Shown: one piece after another, positions 7,811-15,295 of the stretch
How the letters are laid out: every line of letters starts with the position of its first letter
Position numbering within the stretch: the first letter of the stretch is position 1
Source of the DNA: SZUA-252 sp035716005
Lineage (GTDB): Bacteria; Eisenbacteria; RBG-16-71-46; SZUA-252
Direction of reading: 5' to 3'
Assembly: GCA_035716005.1 (NCBI GenBank)
Contig: DASTKG010000174.1
Span: 1-29,550, forward strand
Length of the DNA: 29,550 bases
Notes under the pieces: generated by a model
Told to the model about the DNA's origin: nothing
The model's input: the letters and a program-made list of their open reading frames with translations, nothing else
Databases searched by the model: none
Position numbers and translations under genes: made by a program

Positions 7811-8940
7811 TGGCCCCTCAATCGCTTGGCCATCGGGGTGGCGGTGAACTTGAGGAAGTGGAGCGCGCGGCCGGTGAGGCTTCTGCGGAACACGAACCAC
7901 CAATCGTGGCCGCGCTTACGAGGCATCCAGTCGTCCTTCGCCCGCATCGACGCTCCCAGGAAGTCGTACTCCGCCACTCCGTCCTCGAAGCAGGCCTCCA
8001 AGATTCGGGCCTTCAGCAGCTGGCCCACGGAGAACCGCTCCCACGCCGGATCGTATCCCATCTTCAAATCGTAATAGCAGCCGCCGTAGAGCGTGCTGAA
8101 GTCGAAGGCGACCGGCGCTCCGTTCACGTCGAGGAACGAGAGGCGGAGCCACCCCCGAGACGCCGCGATCTCGGCCCATCGAGAGTAGAAACTCGTGAGG
8201 TTGGAGTCCGAGACGATCGCGGACCCCTCCTGCGCTTTCCAGCCGCTCGATTCTAGCACGAGACCGGTCTGGAGCACGCTCGCGACGTCCTCCCGCGCGC
8301 GAACGGAGCGGAAGGCCACCGCGCCTTCCTCCGACAGCCGCCGGCCCTTCTTGCGCAGGTTGGCCCGCATGTTCTTGCTGAGCGATGCGTGGTATTCGGC
8401 CCACGACCCCTCGATCGGCAGGTACGGAACATCGAGCTGGCGGGAGGCGCCGACGAACGCGCCGTCGCCTCGTGCCGCGGCCAGGAACGGCTCGAGGGTG
8501 CACCGGTCGTGCGGAATCTCCTCCAGGCGGAGCACGTCCCACGGGCGCGTCCTCCCGCGGAGGTAGGTCCAGAGGGCCGCGAGAGCGGGCCCGCCGTCGC
8601 GGCGGGCGAGCGCGTTGAACCGAAACGAGTGATCGTTGGTCATGGAACGGAGGAGCCGGATCGGCCGCCCGAACATCGCGCCGCGCTCCTCGATCAACGG
8701 CAGGGCCGCCGCCAGCCGCCCGCGCTCGCGCGCGACGAGGACCGCGAGCCGCCTCCCCGAGGCGAAATGGGCCCACCAATTATCCAGCCACTCGTGGAGC
8801 AGGAAGAGACTCGCGTCCGGGCTCTCGGCGAGGAGGGCGTCCCACTCGTCGCGGAGCGGCGCCACGCGCTCCCACGCGTCGAGCTCGACGACCTCGAACG
8901 CGGCGGCGCCATGCCTGGAGCTGTCGTCCGCCGGGCCCAC
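7807..8940 (-). CDS. CelD/BcsL-like GNAT acyltransferase (FemAB-like fold)
   Basis: This 377-residue protein matches the Acetyltransf_6 type seen in CelD/FemAB-like enzymes. An N-terminal half contains the family-like segment LFLLHEWLDNWW (about 45-56). The central region SKNMRANLRKKGRRLSEEG is followed by a C-terminal GNAT core with PVAFDFSTLYGGCYYDLKMGYDP and GVAEYDFLGAS. Relatives transfer acyl or aminoacyl groups onto cell-surface sugars or peptides, but the acceptor here is unknown. It starts with GTG at 8940, one base after the sigma factor stop, and overlaps the aminotransferase start. All three are therefore probably translated from one message. The pairing of a GNAT with a DegT aminotransferase suggests an amino-sugar N-acylation step, which is inference. 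Confidence 0.78.
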   Translation of the reverse strand: MGPADDSSRHGAAAFEVVELDAWERVAPLRDEWDALLAESPDASLFLLHEWLDNWWAHFASGRRLAVLVARERGRLAAALPLIEERGAMFGRPIRLLRSMTNDHSFRFNALARRDGGPALAALWTYLRGRTRPWDVLRLEEIPHDRCTLEPFLAAARGDGAFVGASRQLDVPYLPIEGSWAEYHASLSKNMRANLRKKGRRLSEEGAVAFRSVRAREDVASVLQTGLVLESSGWKAQEGSAIVSDSNLTSFYSRWAEIAASRGWLRLSFLDVNGAPVAFDFSTLYGGCYYDLKMGYDPAWERFSVGQLLKARILEACFEDGVAEYDFLGASMRAKDDWMPRKRGHDWWFVFRRSLTGRALHFLKFTATPMAKRLRGH

Positions 8941-8941
8941 C

Positions 8942-10084
8942 CTAGTGAACCGACGCCTCCGACCCCTCCGCGGCGTCGGCTTCCAGGAGCGCGCGAAGTT
9001 TCAACAGAGCCCGTTGCTCGAGCTGCCGGATCCGTTCGCGCGAGAGGCCGAACTGTTCCCCGGTCTCCGCGAGCGTGCGGGGACGATCGTCGTAGAAGCC
9101 GTATCGGAAACGGAGGATCTGCTCCTCGCGCCCCGAGAGCTTCTTCAGCAGCTCGTTCAGGTGCTGGTCGCGAATCTGCATGTCGACGATCTCGTCGAGC
9201 GTCGGCGGCTGCTCCAGCGCCTCGCTCTCCACCAACCCGTGGAACGCCTCGTTGCTCAGGTCGACGTCGAGCGTCCGAACGGATTGCACGAGGGAACGAA
9301 GCCGGATGGCGCGCGGCACGGCGATGCCGAGCTCCCGCGCGACGTCCTCCAGCTGCGGCTGTCGCTTCTTCTCCCCTTCGAGGCGGCGCTCGATGGCGAG
9401 GTAGCGGCGCATCATCTGGAGAACGTGGATCGGGATGCGCACGGTGCGGGACTGGTTGGCCACGCCGCGCGCGATCGCCTGTCGAATCCACCAGGTGGCG
9501 TACGTGGAGAAGTGGATGCCCCGCTCGACGTCGAAGCGGTCGACCGCGGTGATGAGGCCGAGGTTCCCCTCCTCGATCAGGTCGAGGAACTCGACGCCGC
9601 GATTGCGATAGGCGCGCGCGAGGGCGACCACGAGTCGCAGATAGGAGAGAATGAGCGCCTTCCGCGCCACTTCGTCCCCGGCGCGCATCCGCTCCCAGAG
9701 CGACCGCTCCCGATCCCGCTCCAGAATCGGATAGCGCTGGATCTCCTTCAGGTAGCGCCGCTCGAGGTCGGCGACGCCCCGCGCCGGCATCACGATCGCC
9801 GCGGGCTCCGTCTCCGCCGGCGCCTCGATCTCGGCGGGAACGTCCCCCGCCGGCACGACGGCGCTCTCGTCGGGCTCCGGAAGCCGGATTCCCTTCTCGC
9901 GCGCCTCGCTCAGGAAGACGTCGAACGCGGCCGCGTCGAAGTCGGGCGCGTGAAGGATCGGCTCGAGATCCTCCTCCGTGAGGCGGCCCTCCTCCATGCC
10001 GCGCCGGAGCGCGTCGGAGAGGTCGGAGACGAATCGGGGAGGCGCGCTCGACATGGGATCAGATCCGCCGGATTTCGAAGCCAT
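8942..10084 (-). CDS. Sigma-70 family RNA polymerase sigma factor (RpoD/RpoS-like)
   Basis: This 380-residue factor directs RNA polymerase to promoters. Residues about 17-70 resemble region 1.1 (GRLTEEDLEPIL). Region 1.2 is LERRYLKEIQRYPIL (107-121). Region 2 spans about 138-208 (FLDLIEEGNLGL, FSTYATWWIRQAI) and region 3 about 210-290. Region 4.2 has TLAETGEQFGLSRERIRQLE (337-356). The complete region 2-4 set and region 1.1-like part exclude an ECF factor. It is group 1 or 2, and RpoD versus RpoS cannot be decided from sequence alone. The start at ATG 10084 has GAGGGATCC upstream and overlaps the acylphosphatase end by 26 nt; ATG at 10054 lacks a ribosome binding site. Being grouped with a GNAT and an aminotransferase is unusual for a principal sigma factor. 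Confidence 0.92.
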   Translation of the reverse strand: MASKSGGSDPMSSAPPRFVSDLSDALRRGMEEGRLTEEDLEPILHAPDFDAAAFDVFLSEAREKGIRLPEPDESAVVPAGDVPAEIEAPAETEPAAIVMPARGVADLERRYLKEIQRYPILERDRERSLWERMRAGDEVARKALILSYLRLVVALARAYRNRGVEFLDLIEEGNLGLITAVDRFDVERGIHFSTYATWWIRQAIARGVANQSRTVRIPIHVLQMMRRYLAIERRLEGEKKRQPQLEDVARELGIAVPRAIRLRSLVQSVRTLDVDLSNEAFHGLVESEALEQPPTLDEIVDMQIRDQHLNELLKKLSGREEQILRFRYGFYDDRPRTLAETGEQFGLSRERIRQLEQRALLKLRALLEADAAEGSEASVH

Positions 10085-10379
10085 GGATCCCTCGCGCCGG
10101 CGCCCATTCGGCGTGAACCTGCCGAATGCGAGAGGCGGGGGGACCCGCTTGAAGTTCGCGGAGCAGCCGTTCCAGGTTCGCGCGAGGACCTTCGGCTTCC
10201 AGGTCGACGTCGCCGGAGGGGAGATTGCGCACCCAGCCCGAGAGGCCGAGCGCCACGGCGCGCTCCCGCACGAAGGCGCGGTAGCCGACGCCCTGCACCC
10301 GACCCTCGACGCGCGCCACGAGGCGCGCCGGATCGCGGGCGCCGCCGGCATCCGTTCCGTTCGGCTCCACCGTCGTCAT
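10059..10379 (-). CDS. acyP: Acylphosphatase
   Basis: This 106-residue protein hydrolyses acyl phosphates in the cytosol. The catalytic loop VEGRVQGVGYR carries the phosphate-binding Arg (R34). The second signature GWVRNLPSGDVDLEAEG supplies the catalytic Asn (N52). Both fit the acylphosphatase-like family. About 20 N-terminal residues precede the usual start of the fold, making it slightly longer than the usual 90-100. ATG 10379 has a strong GGGGAGGGGGC site. It begins only 21 nt after the T-run of the terminator that follows tRNA-Pro(CGG), so its promoter is not obvious. Confidence 0.92.
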   Translation of the reverse strand: MTTVEPNGTDAGGARDPARLVARVEGRVQGVGYRAFVRERAVALGLSGWVRNLPSGDVDLEAEGPRANLERLLRELQAGPPASRIRQVHAEWAPARGIHGFEIRRI

Positions 10380-10400
10380 TCTACGCCCCCTCCCCGCATG

Positions 10401-10433
10401 AAAAAAAGCCCCCCGGCTCGCGGCCGAAGGGCT
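10401..10433 (-). terminator. Intrinsic terminator after tRNA-Pro(CGG)
   Basis: AGCCCTTCGGC and GCCGGGGGGCT pair as an 11-bp stem, including two G-U pairs, around a 5-nt loop. A run of seven T residues on the minus strand follows. It lies 12 nt after the tRNA CCA end and just before acyP. Confidence 0.88.
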
Positions 10434-10445
10434 CGATTTGTTCGA

Positions 10446-10522
<77 letters not shown>

Positions 10523-10575
10523 ATCGAACGATCATCCCGGCCAAAAAGAAAGAGGCCGTGGATGACCTCGGCGCG

Positions 10576-10604
10576 AGTGTACCCCATGCGGAATGGGGGG
10601 TCAA
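10576..10604 (-). promoter_or_regulatory. Promoter of tRNA-Pro(CGG) with a palindromic spacer
   Basis: TTGACC (10599-10604) and TACACT (10576-10581) are separated by exactly 17 nt. The whole spacer is a perfect hyphenated dyad, CCCCAT-tccgc-ATGGGG. The leader to the tRNA 5' end is roughly 45 nt. Confidence 0.75.
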
Positions 10605-10623
10605 CCCGCGAGCGGAGCGCCCG

Positions 10624-11304
10624 TTACGACGACTTCTCCTTCGTCGTCCAGCCCCCCCGTCCGATGAGCGGAACGAAGGTGCACCCGGTGAGGATCTTCT
10701 TCTCGAGACCCTTCTCGGTTTTCACGAGCTTCACCAGCGCCTGCTCCTGATCGGTCCCGACCGGAAGAATCGCCACGCCGCCCGGCTTGAGCTGGTCGGC
10801 GACGAAGGCCGGAACGCGCGGCGCCCCCGCGGTGACGAGAATGCGGTCGAACGGTCCCATCTCCTTCCAGCCGAGCGAGCCGTCGGCCGTGCGGAAGACG
10901 ATGTTGTTGTAGCCCATTCCGGTGAGACGCTCCCGCGCCGCGGTCGCGATCGACGGAATGCGCTCGATCGTGAAGACGCGGTCGGCCAGTTCGGCCAGCA
11001 CGGCGGTCTGGTACCCCGACCCCGTCCCGATCTCGAGGACCTTCTCGTCCCCCGTCAGGTCGAGCGCCTGCGTCATCAGCGCGACCATGAAGGGCTGGGA
11101 GATCGTCTGCTCCTCCCCGATGGGAAGCGCGTGATCGCTGTACGCCCTCGTGTCGAGCGCCGGATCGACGAAGAGGTGTCGCGGCAGGGCCGCCATGATC
11201 CGCAGCACGTGCGTGTCGCGGATCCCGCGCGCCTTGAGCTGGTCTTCCACCATCCGCCGCCGCGCGACGGCCTGGTCGTCACGATTCACTTCGCCGTTAG
11301 TCAT
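10624..11304 (-). CDS. pcm: Protein-L-isoaspartate O-methyltransferase
   Basis: This 226-residue SAM-dependent cytosolic enzyme methylates isoaspartyl residues in aged proteins and so starts their repair. The family signature TISQP (67-71) and the SAM-binding motif I VLEIGTGSGYQT (89-100) are both present. DRILVTAGAPRVP and LKPGGVAILPVG follow as motifs II and III. Length is normal for the family, about 210-230. The start at ATG 11304 overlaps the surE stop by 8 nt. surE-pcm is a widespread stationary-phase and stress gene pair. Relatives often lie near rpoS, and here a sigma factor gene does follow about 0.5 kb downstream, after a tRNA. Confidence 0.95.
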   Translation of the reverse strand: MTNGEVNRDDQAVARRRMVEDQLKARGIRDTHVLRIMAALPRHLFVDPALDTRAYSDHALPIGEEQTISQPFMVALMTQALDLTGDEKVLEIGTGSGYQTAVLAELADRVFTIERIPSIATAARERLTGMGYNNIVFRTADGSLGWKEMGPFDRILVTAGAPRVPAFVADQLKPGGVAILPVGTDQEQALVKLVKTEKGLEKKILTGCTFVPLIGRGGWTTKEKSS

Positions 11305-12055
11305 CGAGTTTCAGTCCCATCGCCTCGAGGTCCACGACCCCTTTGTAGTCGGTCAGTTCGAACGTGAGCGGCGTCACCGAGACGTACCCCTCCGACACGG
11401 CCGCGAAATCGCTGGCTTCGTCGTGAGCCCACGTCGGATCCTCGCCCCCGATCCAGTAGTAGCTCTTTCCCCTCGGGTCGGTCTTCTCCACGATCTGGTC
11501 GCGGAAGACGCGGCTTCCGAGCCTCGTCACGCGCACCCCCCGAATCTCCTCCCACGGCACCGCGGGAATGTTCACGTTGACGCATTTCCCGGCCGGGATC
11601 CCCCAGCGCACGAGCTCCGGCACGAGCTTCGCGACCACGCGTCCCGCGGCCTCGAAACTCCTCGACTCCCACGTCGCCAGCGATACGGCGATCGACGGGA
11701 TGCCTAGAAAGGCGCCTTCCGTGGCGGCCGCGACCGTTCCCGAGTAGAAGACGTCGTTCCCCATGTTGGGGCCGTGGTTGATGCCGGAGACGACCAGGTC
11801 CGGCTTCCGCTTCAGGAATCCGTGCACCCCGAGCAACACGCAGTCGGTCGGAGTCCCGTCGACGGTTAAGATGCCGTCGGAGATGGTTCGGATGCGGAGC
11901 GGGCGATGGAGCGTAAGCGAGTGGCTGGTCGCGCTTTGTTCCCGGTCGGGCGCCACGATCGTGATCGTGCCGAGCGGCCGGACGGCCTCCGCGAGGACGC
12001 GAAGCCCCTCCGCGTGGATCCCGTCGTCGTTCGTGACCAGGATCTCCACGGTCAC
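11297..12055 (-). CDS. surE: 5'/3'-nucleotidase SurE
   Basis: This 252-residue metal-dependent phosphatase removes phosphate from nucleoside monophosphates. The N-terminal VTNDDG carries the metal-binding Asp pair (D10, D11), followed by APDREQSATSHSLTL with the conserved Ser at 41. VSGINHGPNMGNDVFYSGTV holds the conserved Asn residues near 93-97. Length fits the family norm of about 250. GTG 12055 is chosen because it overlaps the glycosyltransferase stop as GTGA and gives the family-typical short N-terminus; GTG 12049 is the alternative. No clear Shine-Dalgarno is visible, so translation is probably coupled to the upstream gene. Confidence 0.95.
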   Translation of the reverse strand: MTVEILVTNDDGIHAEGLRVLAEAVRPLGTITIVAPDREQSATSHSLTLHRPLRIRTISDGILTVDGTPTDCVLLGVHGFLKRKPDLVVSGINHGPNMGNDVFYSGTVAAATEGAFLGIPSIAVSLATWESRSFEAAGRVVAKLVPELVRWGIPAGKCVNVNIPAVPWEEIRGVRVTRLGSRVFRDQIVEKTDPRGKSYYWIGGEDPTWAHDEASDFAAVSEGYVSVTPLTFELTDYKGVVDLEAMGLKLDD

Positions 12056-12714
12056 CGCGCGAGGTGGCGAAGCACGAAACGGATGAACCGGATCGTGTCG
12101 CGAAAAGGATGAATGTGGCTCCCCGGCGCGTTGTAGAGCGTCGGGATGGGCGCCGCGCCGATCTTGAAGCCGGCTCGCGCCGCCGAAACCAGGAACTCCG
12201 ATTCGTAGTCGAAGCGGCGGCTCTCGGGGCGGATCGCGCGAAGGACGGGCGCCGCGATGGCGCGGTATCCCGACTGCGAATCCTCGATCCGCTGCCCCGC
12301 GAGCTTCGATACCCACCAGGAGGTGACGTCGTTCGTCGCCTTCCGAAGCCACGGCATGCCGGTCCGGTCCGCGTTTCGGCTCCCCACCACGACGTCCGCG
12401 CCGTCGAGCGCGGCGAGGAGCCCCGGCGCGGAGCGGGGGTCGTGCTGCCCGTCGGCGTCGAGCGCCAGGACGGCGTCGGCGCCCGAGGCGACCGCCGCGT
12501 CGAATCCGCTCTGCAGGGCGGCGCCCTTCCCCTGGTTCACCTCGTGCCGCACCACGCGCGCTCCGGCGGCCGAGGCCGCGGCCCCCGTCGCGTCGGTCGA
12601 GCCGTCGTCGACGACGATGATCTCGAGGTTCGGGATCACGGCGCGGAGTCCCTGGACGACATCGCCCACCGTCGACGCCGCGTCCTTGGCCGGAATGACG
12701 GCCATCGCCTTCAC
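12052..12714 (-). CDS. Family 2 glycosyltransferase (DPM1/polyprenol-phosphate type)
   Basis: This 220-residue GT-A fold enzyme has the nucleotide-sugar site VVDDGSTD (35-42) and LDADGQHDP (85-93), the latter including the metal-binding DxD. The acceptor region has EDSQSGYRAI. There is no membrane anchor. The Q-x-S-G-Y pattern and short length resemble dolichol/polyprenol-phosphate mannosyltransferase-like GT2 proteins, which put a sugar on a lipid carrier in the membrane. The donor and acceptor are not determined. GTG 12714 overlaps the acyltransferase stop (GTGA) and has GAGGCGGGGGC upstream. The operon partner is a lipid A-type acyltransferase, so an envelope glycolipid role is plausible. 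Confidence 0.85.
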   Translation of the reverse strand: MKAMAVIPAKDAASTVGDVVQGLRAVIPNLEIIVVDDGSTDATGAAASAAGARVVRHEVNQGKGAALQSGFDAAVASGADAVLALDADGQHDPRSAPGLLAALDGADVVVGSRNADRTGMPWLRKATNDVTSWWVSKLAGQRIEDSQSGYRAIAAPVLRAIRPESRRFDYESEFLVSAARAGFKIGAAPIPTLYNAPGSHIHPFRDTIRFIRFVLRHLAR

Positions 12715-13610
12715 GCCCCCGCCTCGCCGCGCCCTTCGGGACATGCCGGCGCGGTCCACTCGTACCACTGCGCCGGGTGCGCCCGGACGTGGTCGTCGAA
12801 GAAGCGCTGAAGCCGCGACGCCGCCTGCTGGAGCGAGAGGCCCCCGCGCGTCGGCGCGAGCGAGAAGGGTTCGAGGAAGCGCACGTGGAGCGCGCCGTCG
12901 TCGCCCCGCCACGAGACGCCGGCCAGAACCCGGGCCCTCGCGCGGCGCGCGAGCAGGAGCGGCGCTCGATCGATCGGCACGAAACCTCGGAGCCCCGTCA
13001 TCCGGCGCCGCGCGCGGCAGCCTCGGTCGGCGAGCGCCGCGATCCAGCCCCCGGCGCGAAGCCGCGCGAGCGCGGCCGCCGCGGGGCGTCCTTCGCTCAG
13101 CGTGCCCACGCCGTTCTTCGCGCGGCGGAGCGCGAAGAAGCGTTCGATCGATCTCGATCGATGCGGCGCCGCCAGCGCGTCGAGCGGCCCCACCTCGCGC
13201 GAGAGCCAGCCGAGCGCGGCCTCCCAGGGACCGAAGTGGCCGCTGAGCAGGAGCGTCGCTTCCCCCTCGGATCGCGCGCGATCGAGGATTCGCCGCGCCT
13301 CCTCGTCCAGCTCGACGCGGTCGATCGGATCGGGGCTCGGCTCCCGGAGGAAATCGAGGACGGCGCGCGCGAAGGCGCGGTAGGTCGCGCGGGCGTCCGG
13401 CGTGGCTTCACCGGCCGGATGCCGCGCCGAGGCGGCGGCCCGAGGAGCGGCGCTCCCGGCGCATCGCGCGAGGCGGCGATTCACGGCATGCGCGGTCCGG
13501 GGATGCGTCGCGACGTAGACGTCGGCCAGCGCCTCCGCGATCCGTCCGCTCATCCCGGGCGGCAGGTGCCGCGCCAGGAGGGCCCCGGCGCGATAACCCA
13601 AGTCGGTCAC
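12711..13610 (-). CDS. LpxL/HtrB-like lysophospholipid (lipid A type) acyltransferase
   Basis: This 299-residue protein belongs to the lipid A biosynthesis acyltransferase family, which moves an acyl chain from acyl-ACP to a glycolipid at the inner membrane. The catalytic HX4E motif is GHFGPWE (H125, E130). The later LADRGCRARRR and the terminal HPAQWYEW correspond to the family's DQ-region and P-x-x-W-x-W ending. The usual strong N-terminal membrane anchor is weak here (LGYRAGALLARHLPP only), and there is an Ala-rich linker at 50-70. GTG 13610 is supported by GAGGGACGA directly upstream. It could equally be one of the many lysophospholipid acyltransferase paralogs, so lpxL is not assigned. 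Confidence 0.85.
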   Translation of the reverse strand: MTDLGYRAGALLARHLPPGMSGRIAEALADVYVATHPRTAHAVNRRLARCAGSAAPRAAASARHPAGEATPDARATYRAFARAVLDFLREPSPDPIDRVELDEEARRILDRARSEGEATLLLSGHFGPWEAALGWLSREVGPLDALAAPHRSRSIERFFALRRAKNGVGTLSEGRPAAAALARLRAGGWIAALADRGCRARRRMTGLRGFVPIDRAPLLLARRARARVLAGVSWRGDDGALHVRFLEPFSLAPTRGGLSLQQAASRLQRFFDDHVRAHPAQWYEWTAPACPEGRGEAGA

Positions 13611-13642
13611 TCGTCCCTCGAGTTTGGGACCGCAAACAGCTA

Positions 13643-13667
13643 CGCCCCGGAGCTAGGCCCCGGGGCG
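13643..13667 (-). terminator. GC hairpin after tRNA-Pro(GGG) resembling a tRNA acceptor fragment
   Basis: CGCCCCGG (13643-13650) and CCGGGGCG (13660-13667) form a perfect 8-bp stem with a 9-nt loop. On the minus strand the 3' arm continues as CGGGGCGTAGC, identical to the first 11 bases of the adjacent tRNA. Only a short TAGCTGTTTG follows, so termination would be weak. Confidence 0.45.
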
Positions 13668-13682
13668 GGACACAAGACGACA

Positions 13683-13759
13683 TGGTCGGGGCGACAGGAT
13701 TTGAACCTGCGACCACCTCCACCCCAAGGAGGTGCGCTACCGGGCTGCGCTACGCCCCG
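13683..13759 (-). tRNA. tRNA-Pro (anticodon GGG), CCA encoded
   Basis: This is a 77-nt cloverleaf with the same acceptor arms as the other proline tRNA (CGGGGCG/CGCCCCG, A73, CCA). The anticodon stem CCTCC/GGAGG encloses TTGGGGT with anticodon GGG, reading CCC and CCU. The T arm is GCAGG-TTCAAAT-CCTGT. Confidence 0.97.
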
Positions 13760-13771
13760 ACCTTCTTGGCC

Positions 13772-13791
13772 ATGGAGTGGGCGTACTCCAT
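13772..13791. repeat. Inverted repeat at the start of the tRNA-Pro(GGG) transcript
   Basis: ATGGAGT-n6-ACTCCAT is a perfect 7-bp dyad just downstream of the -10 element. It covers the expected start point and the first part of the tRNA leader. It could be an operator or a processing hairpin. Confidence 0.6.
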
Positions 13792-13793
13792 CC

Positions 13794-13822
13794 ATCGTAG
13801 CCGGTTACGGCGCTTGGGACAA
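13794..13822 (-). promoter_or_regulatory. Promoter of tRNA-Pro(GGG)
   Basis: TTGTCC (13817-13822) and TACGAT (13794-13799) have a 17-nt spacer. A 4-bp dyad, GCCG-n4-CGGC, sits in the spacer at 13800-13811. Confidence 0.6.
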
Positions 13823-13837
13823 GCGGCCAATGGCGGG

Positions 13838-13871
13838 CGCCGTCCGGGCTCGCCCCGGCCGGCCCCCGGCG
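13838..13871 (-). terminator. Two-part GC hairpin after the MerR gene
   Basis: Inner arms CCGGG/CCCGG (13844-13858) are nested within outer arms CGCCG/CGGCG (13838-13842 and 13867-13871), directly after the MerR stop codon. There is no T-run. This G+C-rich stretch could pair by chance. Confidence 0.3.
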
Positions 13872-14264
13872 CTAGGAGCGGCGTCCCCGCCCCTTCGCCG
13901 CCGGCTTGTCGTGGCGAAGGAAGTCGAGGAGTTCCTGGAGATCCTCGCGAAGGCCGCGGATCGCCTCTTCCCGATCGAGCTTGGCGAACGGGAGCCCCAG
14001 CTGATCCTTCTCGTTCGCGCGATCGTCGAGGAGCTTCCGCTTCGCCCCCTCGATCGTGAATCGCTGATCGTAGAGGAGCTGCTTGATGTCGAAGAGAATC
14101 TCGACGTCCCGCTTCCGGTACATGCGCGCGCCGCCCCGCCCCTTCCTCGGGCGCAGCATCTTGAACTGCGTCTCCCAGTATCGGAGCACGTGCGCCTTGA
14201 CGCCGACCAGGTCGCTCACCTCGCTGATGGAGTAGTAGAGTTTGCCTTGGGGCAGCGACTTCAC
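13872..14264 (-). CDS. MerR-family transcriptional regulator
   Basis: This 130-residue protein has an N-terminal MerR winged helix (YSISEVSDLVGVKAHVLRYW, about 11-30, and RMYRKRDVEILFDIKQLLYD). The dimerisation helix follows at about 85-115 (KLDREEAIRGLREDLQELLDFL), and the tail is basic (KGRGRRS). There is no C-terminal ligand or metal domain and no Cys pair, so it is not a metal sensor of the MerR/ZntR kind. It resembles the small MlrA/RacA-like MerR proteins often found beside gpsA. GTG 14264 overlaps the gpsA stop as GTGA and has a near-perfect GAGGAGGGAATC site. Its target is unknown. Confidence 0.9.
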   Translation of the reverse strand: MKSLPQGKLYYSISEVSDLVGVKAHVLRYWETQFKMLRPRKGRGGARMYRKRDVEILFDIKQLLYDQRFTIEGAKRKLLDDRANEKDQLGLPFAKLDREEAIRGLREDLQELLDFLRHDKPAAKGRGRRS

Positions 14265-15295
14265 GATTCCCTCCTCACACGGCTCTCGGCCTCGGGTTTC
14301 AGGTCGCGGGTCAGGAGCTCGCGCATCGCGGCGCGGGCGCTCTTGCCCTCGAAGAGGATGGCGTGGACTTGTTCCGCGATCGGTAGCTCGACATCATGGC
14401 GTCTGGCCAGCTCGACGGCCGCCTCGCACGTCCCGACCCCTTCCGCCACCATCGGCGAGGCGGCGAGCGCCTCCGCCAGGGTGGCGCCCCGTCCCACGGC
14501 CTCTCCCAGCCGCCTGTTCCGACTGTGACGGCTCGTCGCCGTCGCGATGAGATCTCCCATGCCCGCGAGTCCCGCCAGCGTGTCGGGCCGCGCGCCGAGC
14601 GCGCGCCCGAGGCGCGCCATCTCGGCGAGCCCGCGCGTGAGGAGGGCCGCCTTCGTCGAATCGCCGAAGCCGAGGCCGTCGCTGATTCCCGCGGCGATCG
14701 CCACCACGTTCTTGAGCGAGACGCCGAGCTCGACGCCGACCACGTCGTCGTTCGTGTAGATCCGGAACCACTCGGTGGAGCACGCCTCCTGGACCGCCGC
14801 CGCGCGGGCGCGGTCGCGGCAGGCCGCGACGATCGCGGTCGGAATCTGACGAGCCACTTCCTCGGCGTGGCTCGGGCCCGCGAGCACCACGGCGTCCCGC
14901 CCGGCCGGCGCGGGCAGCGTCGCGGCGATCACCTCGCTCATCCGCGCGAGCGTCCCTTTCTCGATCCCCTTCGTCGCCACGACCACGAGCGGGGCGGCGG
15001 CGAAGGCGGCGCTCGCCTCGGCGGCGAGGCGGGTCGCGGTGGCGCGGAGCACGTGCGACGGCGTGACGAAGAGGATCATGTCGGCCCCGGCGACGGCGTC
15101 CCGGAGCGACGTGGTGACGGCCACGCCCGGCGGAAGGAGCACGCCCGGAAGGTAGACGTCGTTCTCGCGCGTCGCGCGGAGCCGCTCGGCCAGGTCGGAC
15201 TCGTAGACCCAGAGCGCGACGTCGTGCCCCTTCTTCGAGAGGACGCACGCGAGCGCGGTGCCCCATCCCCCGCCTCCGATCACCGCGATCGTCAC
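14261..15295 (-). CDS. gpsA: NAD(P)-dependent glycerol-3-phosphate dehydrogenase
   Basis: This 344-residue cytosolic enzyme reduces dihydroxyacetone phosphate to sn-glycerol-3-phosphate, the backbone for phospholipids. The Rossmann motif is IGGGGWGTALA (6-16). VATKGIE (106-112) and AGPSHAEEVA (139-148) are family signatures, and K195 in GVSLKNVVAIAAGISDG is the catalytic Lys. Length is typical at about 330-345. GTG 15295 overlaps the plsY stop as GTGA and has AAGGAGGGAGC upstream. Together with plsY just before it, it supplies and then acylates glycerol-3-phosphate. Confidence 0.97.
   Translation of the reverse strand: MTIAVIGGGGWGTALACVLSKKGHDVALWVYESDLAERLRATRENDVYLPGVLLPPGVAVTTSLRDAVAGADMILFVTPSHVLRATATRLAAEASAAFAAAPLVVVATKGIEKGTLARMSEVIAATLPAPAGRDAVVLAGPSHAEEVARQIPTAIVAACRDRARAAAVQEACSTEWFRIYTNDDVVGVELGVSLKNVVAIAAGISDGLGFGDSTKAALLTRGLAEMARLGRALGARPDTLAGLAGMGDLIATATSRHSRNRRLGEAVGRGATLAEALAASPMVAEGVGTCEAAVELARRHDVELPIAEQVHAILFEGKSARAAMRELLTRDLKPEAESRVRRES

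Noticed and set aside
8942..10054. Sigma factor starting at the internal ATG 10054
   Set aside because: It lacks a ribosome binding site. The ATG at 10084 has GAGGGATCC and a coupled overlap with acyP. Either start leaves all domains intact.
10377..10382. TAGAAT as a -10 for the acylphosphatase gene
   Set aside because: It overlaps the start codon, which has an excellent Shine-Dalgarno, and no -35 is present. It is mentioned only as an alternative in the terminator finding.
11076..11282. Small 68-codon minus-strand frame inside pcm
   Set aside because: It is an out-of-frame shadow of pcm with an Arg/Ser-rich composition.
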